Shown piece by piece: positions 1 through 8,200 of a DNA stretch of 48,572 bases (positions within the stretch are counted from its first letter, which is position 1; each line of letters starts with the position of its first letter). Source of the stretch: an uncultured Clostridium sp. (GTDB lineage Bacteria; Bacillota; Clostridia; TANB77; CAG-465). The stretch is from assembly GCA_905204915.1 (NCBI GenBank), contig CAJLBR010000003.1, positions 1 through 48,572 on the forward strand. The letters run 5' to 3'. The notes beneath the pieces were generated by a model. The model searched no databases, was not told the DNA's origin, and saw nothing but the letters and a program-made list of their open reading frames with translations. Made by a program: the position numbers and the translations under genes.

Positions 1-7
1 ATAGTCA

Positions 8-1117
8 TTACTGGAAGTTTCCATCCTTCCAATAATATGAGGTTGTCTCACCCGCAGCATTTCTGCAAACGATGTAAAAATCGCTAGGATCTGCTACGGT
101 TGCTGTAAAGGTTTTACCAAGACCATTTACTGCTGTTGAACTCGAAAGCTGGAATGCACCAACTTCTTCTGTTCCATTCATGAATGACAACTCAAAGCTG
201 TCGCTCTCACTACGCAGATAAACCGCGAAAGTAAGGCAGTCGGTAGCTTCATCGTACTCCCAAGTTATCTTAGGAGGATTGTAAGGCTCTGGGTCAAATC
301 CGTCATCTGAAGAATCTGGCTGACTTGAGCTGCTATCCGGTGAACTTGAGCTATCTGGTACACTTGAACTGTCCGGCTTGGAATCAGGCTTTGAAGACGA
401 GCTGTCATCGCGAGAAGAATCGTCAGGCTTAGAATCAGGTTTAGATGGTTCTTCACCGCCGCCATTTCCAGGATTTACTGTCGTGTTTGTTGTTGTAGTG
501 GTCGTACTTGCACTTGCGCTTGCGCTTGCATAAGCACTTCCGCCGCCGGTTACTGTCTTCACTGTCTCATCTGACCACTTAGTCTTCTCGGAATCACTAG
601 CTTTGTGCCAGTTGACTCCACTATTGTGGTTGCCGAGCAGCGATTCAGAAATCGTATTGTAGTCTCCTACAAGGATGTAGTAAGACTGTTCGTTTCTCTG
701 GTCGTTATCATTCTGGCCGTACTTAAAAGTAAAGTCAGAACCGCCGTCAACAGTTATATCACCTATTGTGATATTTCCGTTGAAGCTATCAACGCTGGTG
801 ATAAAATTAGCCTGGCACTGTGCTTCAGCCAATTTTGCCCAAAGGCAATCTTCAGCGCAAACGACGAAGCAATGCTCACCGCTGTCACTTACGAATTCAC
901 CGTCATACTGATAACCATCGGAATGATGACACCGGCAAACCCAGCCAAGCTCAGTTGGAGTATCATCATCAACTGTTGTGTTTGAAGACGTATTTGGAAC
1001 GCCATCAGCCTTAACGACATCATTTCCACGTGTTGCCCACATGAATCCCATTCCTGCACCAAGTGCGAGAACTGTTGCTACTACTATAACCTTTTTTGAA
1101 TTGTTAAATGTTTTCAT
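8..1117 (-). CDS. secreted/anchored Ser-Asp-Pro-rich protein, unknown function
   Basis: Complete 369-residue ORF; the ATG follows AGAGGT. An N-terminal signal or anchor helix (residues about 9-28) is followed by a Cys-containing region (about 60-100, several Cys around GWVCRCHH and FVVCAEDC), an uncharacterised stretch to about 190, a low-complexity linker (alternating Ala-Ser, a Thr run), a Ser/Lys/Pro/Asp repeat region (about 225-275) and a C-terminal beta-rich domain of about 95 residues ending WKDGNFQ. Length and layout suggest an extracellular protein with two folded domains joined by a flexible stalk. It has no sortase motif, although a sortase gene lies next to it. Codons are clearly richer in G and C than in the neighbours, which suggests acquisition from another lineage (inference; not computed). 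It has its own strong promoter. I do not recognise the family. Confidence 0.8.
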   Translation of the reverse strand: MKTFNNSKKVIVVATVLALGAGMGFMWATRGNDVVKADGVPNTSSNTTVDDDTPTELGWVCRCHHSDGYQYDGEFVSDSGEHCFVVCAEDCLWAKLAEAQCQANFITSVDSFNGNITIGDITVDGGSDFTFKYGQNDNDQRNEQSYYILVGDYNTISESLLGNHNSGVNWHKASDSEKTKWSDETVKTVTGGGSAYASASASASTTTTTTNTTVNPGNGGGEEPSKPDSKPDDSSRDDSSSSKPDSKPDSSSVPDSSSSPDSSSSQPDSSDDGFDPEPYNPPKITWEYDEATDCLTFAVYLRSESDSFELSFMNGTEEVGAFQLSSSTAVNGLGKTFTATVADPSDFYIVCRNAAGETTSYYWKDGNFQ

Positions 1118-1242
1118 AATATTACCTCTTTCATTAATGTTTTGAAAACAATCCCCTTATATTACCTAATGTTCCCCTCATAGTCATTAGAGTAAATTAT
1201 AAGAAAAATTATTTTCTTTATTTTTTCTTGCTTACACTTATT

Positions 1243-1271
1243 ATTATAACACATTTTAATGTTTTTGTCAA
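1243..1271 (-). promoter_or_regulatory. sigma-A promoter for the 369-aa secreted protein
   Basis: On the minus strand: TTGACA, a 17-bp spacer, TATAAT, with an extended -10 (TGT before the hexamer). Both boxes are perfect consensus. The spacer contains an ACATT/AATGT inverted repeat that could be an operator. Confidence 0.85.
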
Positions 1272-1298
1272 CATAATATTGTAACATATATATTTCAT

Positions 1299-1333
1299 AA
1301 AAAAATGGCAGAATATTTAAATTCTACCATTTT
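1299..1333 (-). terminator. terminator of the sortase gene
   Basis: Inverted repeat AATGG(C)AGAAT / ATTCT(A)CCATT just after the sortase stop. On the minus strand the hairpin is followed by a run of T. Confidence 0.75.
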
Positions 1334-1337
1334 CATT

Positions 1338-2099
1338 TTATTTTACTAACTTAGCTTGTACGACAAATCTTCCACCTGTTGTTGAATATTCACATGTTGA
1401 TAATGTAAGTATTGTATCATCTCCAGATACTGATACTCCTGTATCATATGAACTTTTTGATTTTAACGTATTTAAGAAATCAATATACTCTTGGTCATCT
1501 TCGAAGTTTGTGTCTATGTAAAAGAATGTCGTATCAGTAACGTATACAGAGAATATTTCCCATTTATAATTTCCATTTAGTGTTGAAAATTCTATTACTT
1601 TATGATCTTTAAAGAAACTTTCATCTTTATATTTTAATAGTGGTGTAAAACATGAATCATCACTACTATTGTGACCATAAATTATATAGTGAATATTTTT
1701 TTCATTAATTTTATCAATATTACATCTATAATCTAAGAATTCTTCACCCCACATGTAGTAATTATTATCTTTATCATGTCTTAGGTATCTTTCATTATCT
1801 GTGCTTTGATATATTGCAGTATCTATAGAAGTTCCTGGTACTTTTAACCATCCTTTTACATCTGGATATGTGGCATTTAAAGCCTTTGTTTCCATTTGCA
1901 AATCTCTTCCTTCATCCTCTGATGTTGTTATATCACTTAAGCTTATGTACTCTAAATCATCCTTTGGTGTTTCAGGTTGTGATTCATTATTATTGCTTTT
2001 CTTTACTATCTCATATCCAATCCATCCAAGTAAACCAAGAATTATAATAGCTATTGCAATTATAATTATTATTTTTTTCTTTTTTGGATTCATTTTCAT
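1338..2099 (-). CDS. srtB: class B sortase
   Basis: Membrane-anchored transpeptidase of the sortase B class, which cleaves a sorting motif in secreted proteins and links them to peptidoglycan. From the chosen start the protein has 253 residues: a Lys-rich N terminus, one membrane helix (about 9-32), then the sortase barrel. The catalytic triad is visible: His143 in YGHN, Cys236 in TLSTC and Arg244 in GGR. An in-frame ATG two codons upstream (2105) lies only 2 nt from the AGGAGG site, whereas the ATG at 2099 is 8 nt away, so I prefer 2099. It has its own promoter and terminator. The gene upstream (2208-3050) encodes a secreted protein ending in NPNTG, a plausible substrate. Family assignment is firm; substrate pairing is inference. 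Confidence 0.92.
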   Translation of the reverse strand: MKMNPKKKKIIIIIAIAIIILGLLGWIGYEIVKKSNNNESQPETPKDDLEYISLSDITTSEDEGRDLQMETKALNATYPDVKGWLKVPGTSIDTAIYQSTDNERYLRHDKDNNYYMWGEEFLDYRCNIDKINEKNIHYIIYGHNSSDDSCFTPLLKYKDESFFKDHKVIEFSTLNGNYKWEIFSVYVTDTTFFYIDTNFEDDQEYIDFLNTLKSKSSYDTGVSVSGDDTILTLSTCEYSTTGGRFVVQAKLVK

Positions 2100-2122
2100 A
2101 AACATTTCCTCCTTATAAAAAT

Positions 2123-2151
2123 ATTATAATATAATAAATAAAATTTTTCAA
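2123..2151 (-). promoter_or_regulatory. sigma-A promoter for srtB
   Basis: TTGAAA, 17-bp spacer, TATAAT on the minus strand, about 24 bp before the sortase start, giving a short leader that contains AAGGAGG. Confidence 0.75.
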
Positions 2152-2157
2152 TACTAG

Positions 2158-2190
2158 AAAAAAGGGATTATACTTTCATATAATCCCTTA
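2158..2190 (-). terminator. terminator of the NPNTG surface protein gene
   Basis: Perfect 11-bp inverted repeat AAGGGATTATA / TATAATCCCTT (2162-2172, 2179-2189) with a 6-nt loop and a T run on the minus strand. Confidence 0.85.
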
Positions 2191-2207
2191 TTTTGTCAAA
2201 CTTAAGA

Positions 2208-3050
2208 CTACATTCTTCCTGTATTAGGATTTGGAATCCAATCTGCTGGTTTGTTTTCTGGTTCTGGATCTGGAGTTGGATCTGGGTCTGGTGTTGGTGT
2301 AGGTGTTGGTGTTGGGTCTGGATTTGTATTTCCAGCTATGATGAACACTGGTGCATAAGTTTTTTCAGATAAGTTACCATATGTATCTGTTACAGCACCA
2401 CCAGATATAGATATTCTATGTTCTCCAGGTGTTCCTTGAATATTTGATAAAGTTATTGTTTTACCATTTCCATTATCAGTAACTGTTACATCTGCAGTAA
2501 ATCCTATTTTATCAATACAATTTTCGCAGAAGTTTACTTCATTTATTCCTACGTTGTCACTATAAGTAACATTATAAGAAACTGTTCCTCCAACTTGTAC
2601 AGTTGATGGTGTTGGATTACTGAATTTAACAACTGGTTTTTCAGTATCTTTTGCAACTATTCTAAAGTTTGTAGATCTAGCAGTTTTTCCTCCAGCATAT
2701 TTTACAGTGATAGATTTTCCTTCACCTGCTCCGCTAACTCCTACTAAAGAAACTACCATATTTTTTTGGTTATCATCCCATCTAGATCCTTTTGAAATTT
2801 TAACGTCTGAAGCACTGAAACCATTTAAAGTAATATCATTTTTACTTATTGCAGTTAGACCATCTAAGTCTCCTGTAAATTCTAATGTAAATTTCATTAT
2901 TGCTCCTTCATCAACATATGAACCGTTACTTACATATAAATAAGTTCTTGATGACACAGCTTTTACAGCTTCCATTGGCACTGCCATTAAAGAAATTGTG
3001 AATATAGCCATGATAGCAAAAAATCTTTTCAAATTTAATTTTTTTATCAT
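2208..3050 (-). CDS. secreted Ig-like protein with C-terminal NPNTG motif
   Basis: A 280-residue exported protein; the ATG is preceded by GGGAGGT. The signal peptide spans about residues 7-31 (cleavage near AVKA). Two Ig-like beta-sandwich modules follow (about 35-135 and 136-240; the second starts with DTEKPVVKF and contains a CxxC pair), then a Pro/Asp/Thr-rich spacer (PTPTPTPDPDPTP) and a C terminus NPNTGRM. NPNTG resembles sortase B sorting motifs, and the adjacent gene is a class B sortase, so it may be a sortase substrate. Unusually, only two residues follow the motif: there is no hydrophobic tail or basic end, and the stop is directly followed by a clean terminator, so the tail was not lost by a visible frameshift. 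The ligand is unknown. Confidence 0.8.
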   Translation of the reverse strand: MIKKLNLKRFFAIMAIFTISLMAVPMEAVKAVSSRTYLYVSNGSYVDEGAIMKFTLEFTGDLDGLTAISKNDITLNGFSASDVKISKGSRWDDNQKNMVVSLVGVSGAGEGKSITVKYAGGKTARSTNFRIVAKDTEKPVVKFSNPTPSTVQVGGTVSYNVTYSDNVGINEVNFCENCIDKIGFTADVTVTDNGNGKTITLSNIQGTPGEHRISISGGAVTDTYGNLSEKTYAPVFIIAGNTNPDPTPTPTPTPDPDPTPDPEPENKPADWIPNPNTGRM

Positions 3051-3084
3051 AATTTATTACCTCCCTAAATTACCTTATGTTTTT

Positions 3085-3113
3085 ATTATAACATGATTTA
3101 CATAAAAATGCAA
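3085..3113 (-). promoter_or_regulatory. sigma-A promoter for the NPNTG surface protein
   Basis: TTGCAT, 17-bp spacer, TATAAT with extended -10 (TGT) on the minus strand. Confidence 0.75.
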
Positions 3114-3199
3114 CACTTTTTTAAATTTTTTTACAACTTTTTTAATTTTAGGCCGCTACTTCTACTAATTATATTGATTCTAATTTAAAAATATGCATA

Positions 3200-3227
3200 T
3201 AAAAAGACCGATAAATCGGCCTTTTTG
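3200..3227 (-). terminator. terminator of the Xer recombinase gene
   Basis: Hairpin AAAAAGaCCGAT / ATCGGcCTTTTT (3201-3226), followed by T on the minus strand. Confidence 0.75.
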
Positions 3228-3242
3228 ATATATTAAATAAAG

Positions 3243-4118
3243 TTATGCTTTTACGTCATTTCCATTATTATTAATGTTATCTAAATTTAACATTTGTGTA
3301 TACATCATAGTAGATGCAACGTCAGTATGTCCTAATAATTCTTGTACTGTTTTAATTTCAGCACCATTTTGTAACATATGAACAGCAAAAGAATGTCTTA
3401 TTGTATGAGGAGTAATATCTTTATCTATATTTGCTTGTTCTTTATATTGTTTTAATATTTTCCAATATCCTTGTCTAGTCATTTTTTGACCATTAGTGTT
3501 TATGAATAAAGTTTTCTCTTCTTCTGTTTTTATAAGTAAAGGTCTTACCTTATTCATATAATCTTTTAGACATCTTAATGCTAAATTACTAAGTGGAATA
3601 TGTCTTTCACTATTCTTTTTCTTAACTTTTATATAGCCACCTGATAGGTTAACATCTTCTACTCTTAAAGAAATAAGTTCTGTTACTCTAATTCCTGTAG
3701 CATATAGTATTTCAAGCATTGCTTTATCTCTTTGACCTTTTAATTCAGATAAATCAGGTTGTTCTAATAATTTTTCAATTTCACTAGATGTTAATATCAT
3801 TGGTTCTTTTCTACTAACTTTTGGAGCTTCTACGCTATCAGCAATATTAACTTCAGCCAATTTTTTGCTTACTAAATATTTGTATAGAGCTTTTATAGAA
3901 GCAGTACTTCTAGATATAGTAGAATTAGATTTACCTTCTGCTATTAAATGATTTATATAATCTTGCATATCATCTTTTGTTAAGTCAAATATTTTTTTAC
4001 CTTGTTTTTCAAAGTAATTACTAAATTGCATTATATCTCTTTCGTAAGATGCAAGTGTATTAGCTGATGCTTGTCTTGCTTTTAAACTTTCAATAAATTC
4101 GTCAATAATAATTTTCAT
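3243..4118 (-). CDS. tyrosine recombinase, XerC/XerD type
   Basis: A 291-residue tyrosine recombinase that cuts and rejoins DNA at a specific site; proteins of this size typically resolve chromosome dimers at dif. An N-terminal SAM-like core-binding domain (about 5-90) precedes the catalytic domain (about 105-280). Catalytic residues are visible: Arg144 (TGIRVTEL), Lys167/168, His238 and Arg241 (HTIRH), His264 (LLGHTD) and Tyr273 (MMYTQ). The frame extends 19 codons upstream, but the ATG at 4118 follows GGAGGAGC, and the longer start would lie in the promoter, so 4118 is used. It is monocistronic with its own terminator. Whether it is the dif recombinase or belongs to a mobile element cannot be told; no attachment site or element ends are seen nearby. 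Confidence 0.9.
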   Translation of the reverse strand: MKIIIDEFIESLKARQASANTLASYERDIMQFSNYFEKQGKKIFDLTKDDMQDYINHLIAEGKSNSTISRSTASIKALYKYLVSKKLAEVNIADSVEAPKVSRKEPMILTSSEIEKLLEQPDLSELKGQRDKAMLEILYATGIRVTELISLRVEDVNLSGGYIKVKKKNSERHIPLSNLALRCLKDYMNKVRPLLIKTEEEKTLFINTNGQKMTRQGYWKILKQYKEQANIDKDITPHTIRHSFAVHMLQNGAEIKTVQELLGHTDVASTMMYTQMLNLDNINNNGNDVKA

Positions 4119-4146
4119 TTTTATTGCTCCTCCAATCCGCACCTCT

Positions 4147-4175
4147 ATTTTACACCATTTTGTTTTTTTTTGCAA
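4147..4175 (-). promoter_or_regulatory. sigma-A promoter for the Xer recombinase
   Basis: TTGCAA, 17-bp spacer (A-rich), TAAAAT on the minus strand, about 29 bp before the ATG at 4118. Its position excludes the longer reading-frame start. Confidence 0.7.
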
Positions 4176-4232
4176 GACCTTTTTTAAAAATTATGTAATG
4201 TTTTTTATATCAACTTTTAATACCACGGCCTC

Positions 4233-4838
4233 TCACCCCAAACCTTTATATATATCAATAACATTTAAAGATAATATTTGTTCAATTACTATAGACAAAA
4301 ATACAAATGAAAATGCTATAACAATGAATGCAATTTGCTTTACTAACAAACTAGCCTTATTTTCAGATTTATTTACGATTGCAAAATGTAGATTCAATGC
4401 ATTTGTACTTAAAAAAACATATGCTGGTATATAAAATAAATTTGGTATAAGAACTAAAAGTAGTAAAACGAGCATTCCCTTTGAAACTCCAAATATACTA
4501 AATATTATTGGAATATATATGCCAATAGAAATACCTTTTGTCACATTTAACAAAGAGATTATTACTGGAGATATCATTGTTATAATTGAAAAGTATATTA
4601 GGGCAATTAAAATTAAATTTGTAGTAATTCCATTTTTTATAACATTTATTCCTTCAAAATTTTCTTGCTTTGATATATTTAATGTGTTAACAACGACACC
4701 TTTTAATTCTTCTTTAGTATTATCACTAGAAAATCCATACATAACAATACCACTAACTATTCCTATTAAAATACAAATAAGAAATATCTTTAGCATTTTT
4801 GAATTTTCAATTACATAGTTTATTAAATATTTTTTCAT
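4233..4838 (-). CDS. spoIIM: stage II sporulation protein M
   Basis: A 201-residue polytopic membrane protein with about five transmembrane segments, matching SpoIIM in size and layout. SpoIIM is part of the SpoIIDMP complex that drives septal peptidoglycan remodelling and engulfment in the mother cell. The start is unusual: the ATG comes directly after the rnhA terminator hairpin (4840-4880), and the only Shine-Dalgarno-like bases (GGTGG) lie inside the right arm of that hairpin. A sigma-E-like promoter candidate overlaps the rnhA stop. An internal Met at residue 15 is an alternative but has no ribosome site. The family is confident; the start is less so. Confidence 0.85.
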   Translation of the reverse strand: MKKYLINYVIENSKMLKIFLICILIGIVSGIVMYGFSSDNTKEELKGVVVNTLNISKQENFEGINVIKNGITTNLILIALIYFSIITMISPVIISLLNVTKGISIGIYIPIIFSIFGVSKGMLVLLLLVLIPNLFYIPAYVFLSTNALNLHFAIVNKSENKASLLVKQIAFIVIAFSFVFLSIVIEQILSLNVIDIYKGLG

Positions 4839-4839
4839 A

Positions 4840-4880
4840 AAAAACCACCATAAGACATCATATGTCCTACGGTGGTTTTT
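4840..4880 (-). terminator. rnhA terminator overlapping the spoIIM ribosome site
   Basis: A 19-bp stem (4840-4858 with 4862-4880) around a 3-nt loop. The two irregular positions are G-U wobbles only in minus-strand RNA, so the structure serves the minus strand. It is followed by TTTTTT and then immediately by the spoIIM ATG. Confidence 0.85.
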
Positions 4881-4886
4881 AATTAC

Positions 4887-4912
4887 AATATATGGTCACT
4901 ATAATGAATATT
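4887..4912 (-). promoter_or_regulatory. candidate sigma-E promoter for spoIIM
   Basis: Minus strand AATATT, 12-bp spacer, CATATATT. This is close to the sigma-E pattern (ATATT, 12-14 bp, CATACAAT) and overlaps the rnhA stop codon. spoIIM is a sigma-E gene in Bacillus subtilis. It is a weak match, read by eye. Confidence 0.4.
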
Positions 4913-5348
4913 TTTCTCTCTCGCTTACAGCAAGTCTGTCACATCTATTATTATATTCATTATCACTGTGTCCTTTAACTTTTATAAAAGTAATATTATG
5001 AATTGCCATTTGTTTCAAAATAGCCTCCCATAAATCAATATTTTTTACTTTAGACTTATCAGATTTTATCCAATTATTTTTCTTCCAATTATAGATCCAT
5101 CCATTATTAATAGAATTTATAATGTACGCACTATCACTATACAGTTTAACATTGCATGGTTCCTTTAAAGCTTCTAATGCTTTTATAACGGCCATCATTT
5201 CCATTTTGTTATTTGTTGTATCCGGAGCCCCATCACTAATTTCTTTTTCCATTCCATTATAAATTAATACAGCTGCATATCCACCAGGTCCCGGATTACC
5301 ACTACACGCTCCATCTGTATATATTACTACATCCTTTTTAATTTCCAT
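4899..5348 (-). CDS. rnhA: ribonuclease HI
   Basis: A 149-residue single-domain RNase HI that cuts the RNA strand of RNA-DNA hybrids and acts in R-loop removal and primer processing. The four acidic metal-binding residues are present: Asp12 (TDGACSGNPGPGGY), Glu50 (NKMEMMA), Asp72 (SDSAY) and Asp137 (NRCDRLA). His127 is in KGHSDNEYNN. The GWIYNWKKNNW segment corresponds to the basic handle region. Length is typical. The ATG follows GAGGT. Transcription is divergent from tmcAL with overlapping promoters, and a long hairpin ends the transcript. Confidence 0.95.
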   Translation of the reverse strand: MEIKKDVVIYTDGACSGNPGPGGYAAVLIYNGMEKEISDGAPDTTNNKMEMMAVIKALEALKEPCNVKLYSDSAYIINSINNGWIYNWKKNNWIKSDKSKVKNIDLWEAILKQMAIHNITFIKVKGHSDNEYNNRCDRLAVSEREKYSL

Positions 5349-5361
5349 ATATTTACCTCAC

Positions 5362-5390
5362 TTGATTTTTATAAATTCTACTTGTATAAT
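5362..5390 (+). promoter_or_regulatory. sigma-A promoter for tmcAL
   Basis: TTGATT, 17-bp spacer, TATAAT, about 50 bp before the tmcAL ATG. Confidence 0.7.
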
Positions 5391-5392
5391 AT

Positions 5393-5421
5393 ATAATAAC
5401 ATATTTTTATAAACTATTCAA
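5393..5421 (-). promoter_or_regulatory. sigma-A promoter for rnhA
   Basis: TTGAAT, 17-bp spacer, TATTAT with extended -10 (TGT) on the minus strand. The two divergent promoters lie within 60 bp of each other. Confidence 0.65.
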
Positions 5422-5440
5422 CTTTATAAATGGAGGTAAC

Positions 5441-6631
5441 ATGAAAGTTTTAGGAATCATAGCAGAATTTAATCCTTTTCACAAAGGACATAAATATTTG
5501 ATAGATAAAGCAAAAAAAATAACTGGAGCTGATATAGTTATTATTGTAATGTCTGGAAATTTTACTGAACAGGGAAATATAGCAATCTATAATAAATTTG
5601 ACAGGGCGCATATGGCAATAGCTAATGGTGCTGACATTGTAATTGAACTGCCTTGCATATTTGCTATTTCTAGTGCAGAATTATTTTGTTTAAAAGCTGT
5701 AGAAATATTAAATTCATTAAATATAGTAGATTTCATTGCTTTTGGAACTGAATCTAATATAGAAATATTAAACAAAGTATCTGATAAGTTATTAAAAAAT
5801 GAAGAAAAGATATGGGAATCAACTACAGCAAATTTAAAGAAAGGAATATCTTTTGCTGCTGCAAGAAATGATTCTTTAAAAGAAATATTAACACCTGAAG
5901 AGTTAAATGCCTCATCTCAATCTAATAACATATTAGCACTAAACTATCTTTCAACATTAAAAAAATTAAATTCTAATATTAAACCATTAGCCATTAAAAG
6001 AGTCGGAAATTTATATAATGATACCAAACTATCAGACTTATCATTTTCTAGTGCAACTGCTATAAGACATAGTTTAGAACAAAGAGAAAACTTAAATAAT
6101 ATAAAGGAACAAATTCCAGATAATGTTTTTGAATATATTTCAAAAAATACTCCTGCACAAAATGAGGATATGTTTTTATTATTAAAATACCAAATATTAG
6201 AACTTGGTAAAGATAATCTAAAATATATAAACGAAGTTACAGAAGGTCTAGAAAATAGAATTTATGATTCTATAGGTATATCAAAAAACTACCAAGATTT
6301 TATTAATAATATAAAATCTAAAAGATATCAAATGTCAAAAATAAAAAGAATATTGTTAAATATTCTACTTGATATAACTAAAGAAAAATTTAACAATATA
6401 AAAGAAAAAGAGCTGTATGCTCATATACTTGCTCTATCAACAAGTGGAAAAAAATACTTACCTAATTTAGTTACAAGTTCTACTATTCCAGTAATAATTA
6501 AAAAGAGTGATTTTGATAGAATTAATAACTCTGGTGTTAATGATTGTTTAAATTACGATTTAAAGGCTTCTAATATTTATTCAATTATTACCAAAGATAC
6601 AATTAATAAAGATTTTTTAAATAAAATATAA
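5441..6631 (+). CDS. tmcAL: tRNA(Met) cytidine acetate ligase
   Basis: A 396-residue protein of the TmcAL (YlbM) family, which makes N4-acetylcytidine at the wobble base of elongator tRNA(Met) from acetate and ATP. The nucleotidyltransferase motif is at the N terminus (NPFHKGH, His14 and His17). The family blocks MSGNFTEQGNIAIYNKFDRA and ADIVIELPCIFAISSAELF follow. The C-terminal half is helical and Lys-rich as in the family. The start ATG follows GGAGG. The stop codon lies within the left arm of a terminator shared with convergent mnmA, so two tRNA-modification genes end at one hairpin. Confidence 0.93.
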   Translation: MKVLGIIAEFNPFHKGHKYLIDKAKKITGADIVIIVMSGNFTEQGNIAIYNKFDRAHMAIANGADIVIELPCIFAISSAELFCLKAVEILNSLNIVDFIAFGTESNIEILNKVSDKLLKNEEKIWESTTANLKKGISFAAARNDSLKEILTPEELNASSQSNNILALNYLSTLKKLNSNIKPLAIKRVGNLYNDTKLSDLSFSSATAIRHSLEQRENLNNIKEQIPDNVFEYISKNTPAQNEDMFLLLKYQILELGKDNLKYINEVTEGLENRIYDSIGISKNYQDFINNIKSKRYQMSKIKRILLNILLDITKEKFNNIKEKELYAHILALSTSGKKYLPNLVTSSTIPVIIKKSDFDRINNSGVNDCLNYDLKASNIYSIITKDTINKDFLNKI

Positions 6632-6661
6632 GATAGGATATACTACCCTATCTTATATTTT
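6623..6661. terminator. bidirectional terminator between tmcAL and mnmA
   Basis: Perfect 15-bp inverted repeat (6623-6637 with 6647-6661), A-rich on one flank and T-rich on the other, between two convergent genes. Confidence 0.85.
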
Positions 6662-6679
6662 ACTTTATTTATATATATT

Positions 6680-7724
<1,045 letters not shown>

Positions 7725-7735
<11 letters not shown>

Positions 7736-8186
7736 GTTCTTCTTCCTTTATATCATTTTGATTTAAGATATCTTCTATTGTATGCCAAGCAAGAAGTACA
7801 CATTTTACCCTAGCAGGCATATTAGATATATTTCTAAAAGCTATGGAATCTTCCAATTTTTCAAGTTCATTCTCGTCGGTTATTTCCCTCTTTATCATCT
7901 CAATAAAAGTCTTAATAATTTCTTTTGCTTCTTTAACAGTTTTTCCTCTTAAAACGTCTATCATGATTGAGGCAGAACTTACTGAAATTGCACACCCATG
8001 CCCTGAAAAAGCCATATCCTCTATTATATCACCATTTAGCTTAACTTCAAGTGTTATTTCATCTCCACAATTTGGATTATGTCCCAATTTACAAAAGTCT
8101 GCATTTTCTAATTTTCTTTTATTGTATGAATTCATACTATGTTCCATTATAAGTTCATTATATATGTCATTTAAATTTTCTTCCAT
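7725..8186 (-). CDS. sufU: Fe-S assembly sulfurtransferase SufU
   Basis: A 153-residue SufU, the Zn-dependent partner that accepts persulfide sulfur from SufS. The ligands Cys40 and Asp42 (NPNCGDEI), Cys65 (GHGCAISVSSASIM) and Cys129 (RVKCVLLAW) are visible, and the insertion between the second and third Cys is of SufU rather than IscU type. The frame also allows an ATG at 8201 that shares one base with the sufS stop (TAATG). The ATG at 8186 has an AAAGGA site at a normal distance and matches the usual SufU N terminus, so I use it; coupled initiation at 8201 remains possible. The gene is followed by overlapping mnmA. Confidence 0.92.
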
Positions 8187-8200
8187 AACTTTTCCTTTCA

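Noticed and set aside
605..985. 126-codon plus-strand ORF opposite the 369-aa gene
   Set aside because: Antisense shadow of a gene with SD, promoter and signal peptide; no ribosome site of its own.
3243..4175. Longer start for the Xer recombinase
   Set aside because: The first 19 codons overlap the promoter and have no ribosome site; the ATG at 4118 has a strong one.
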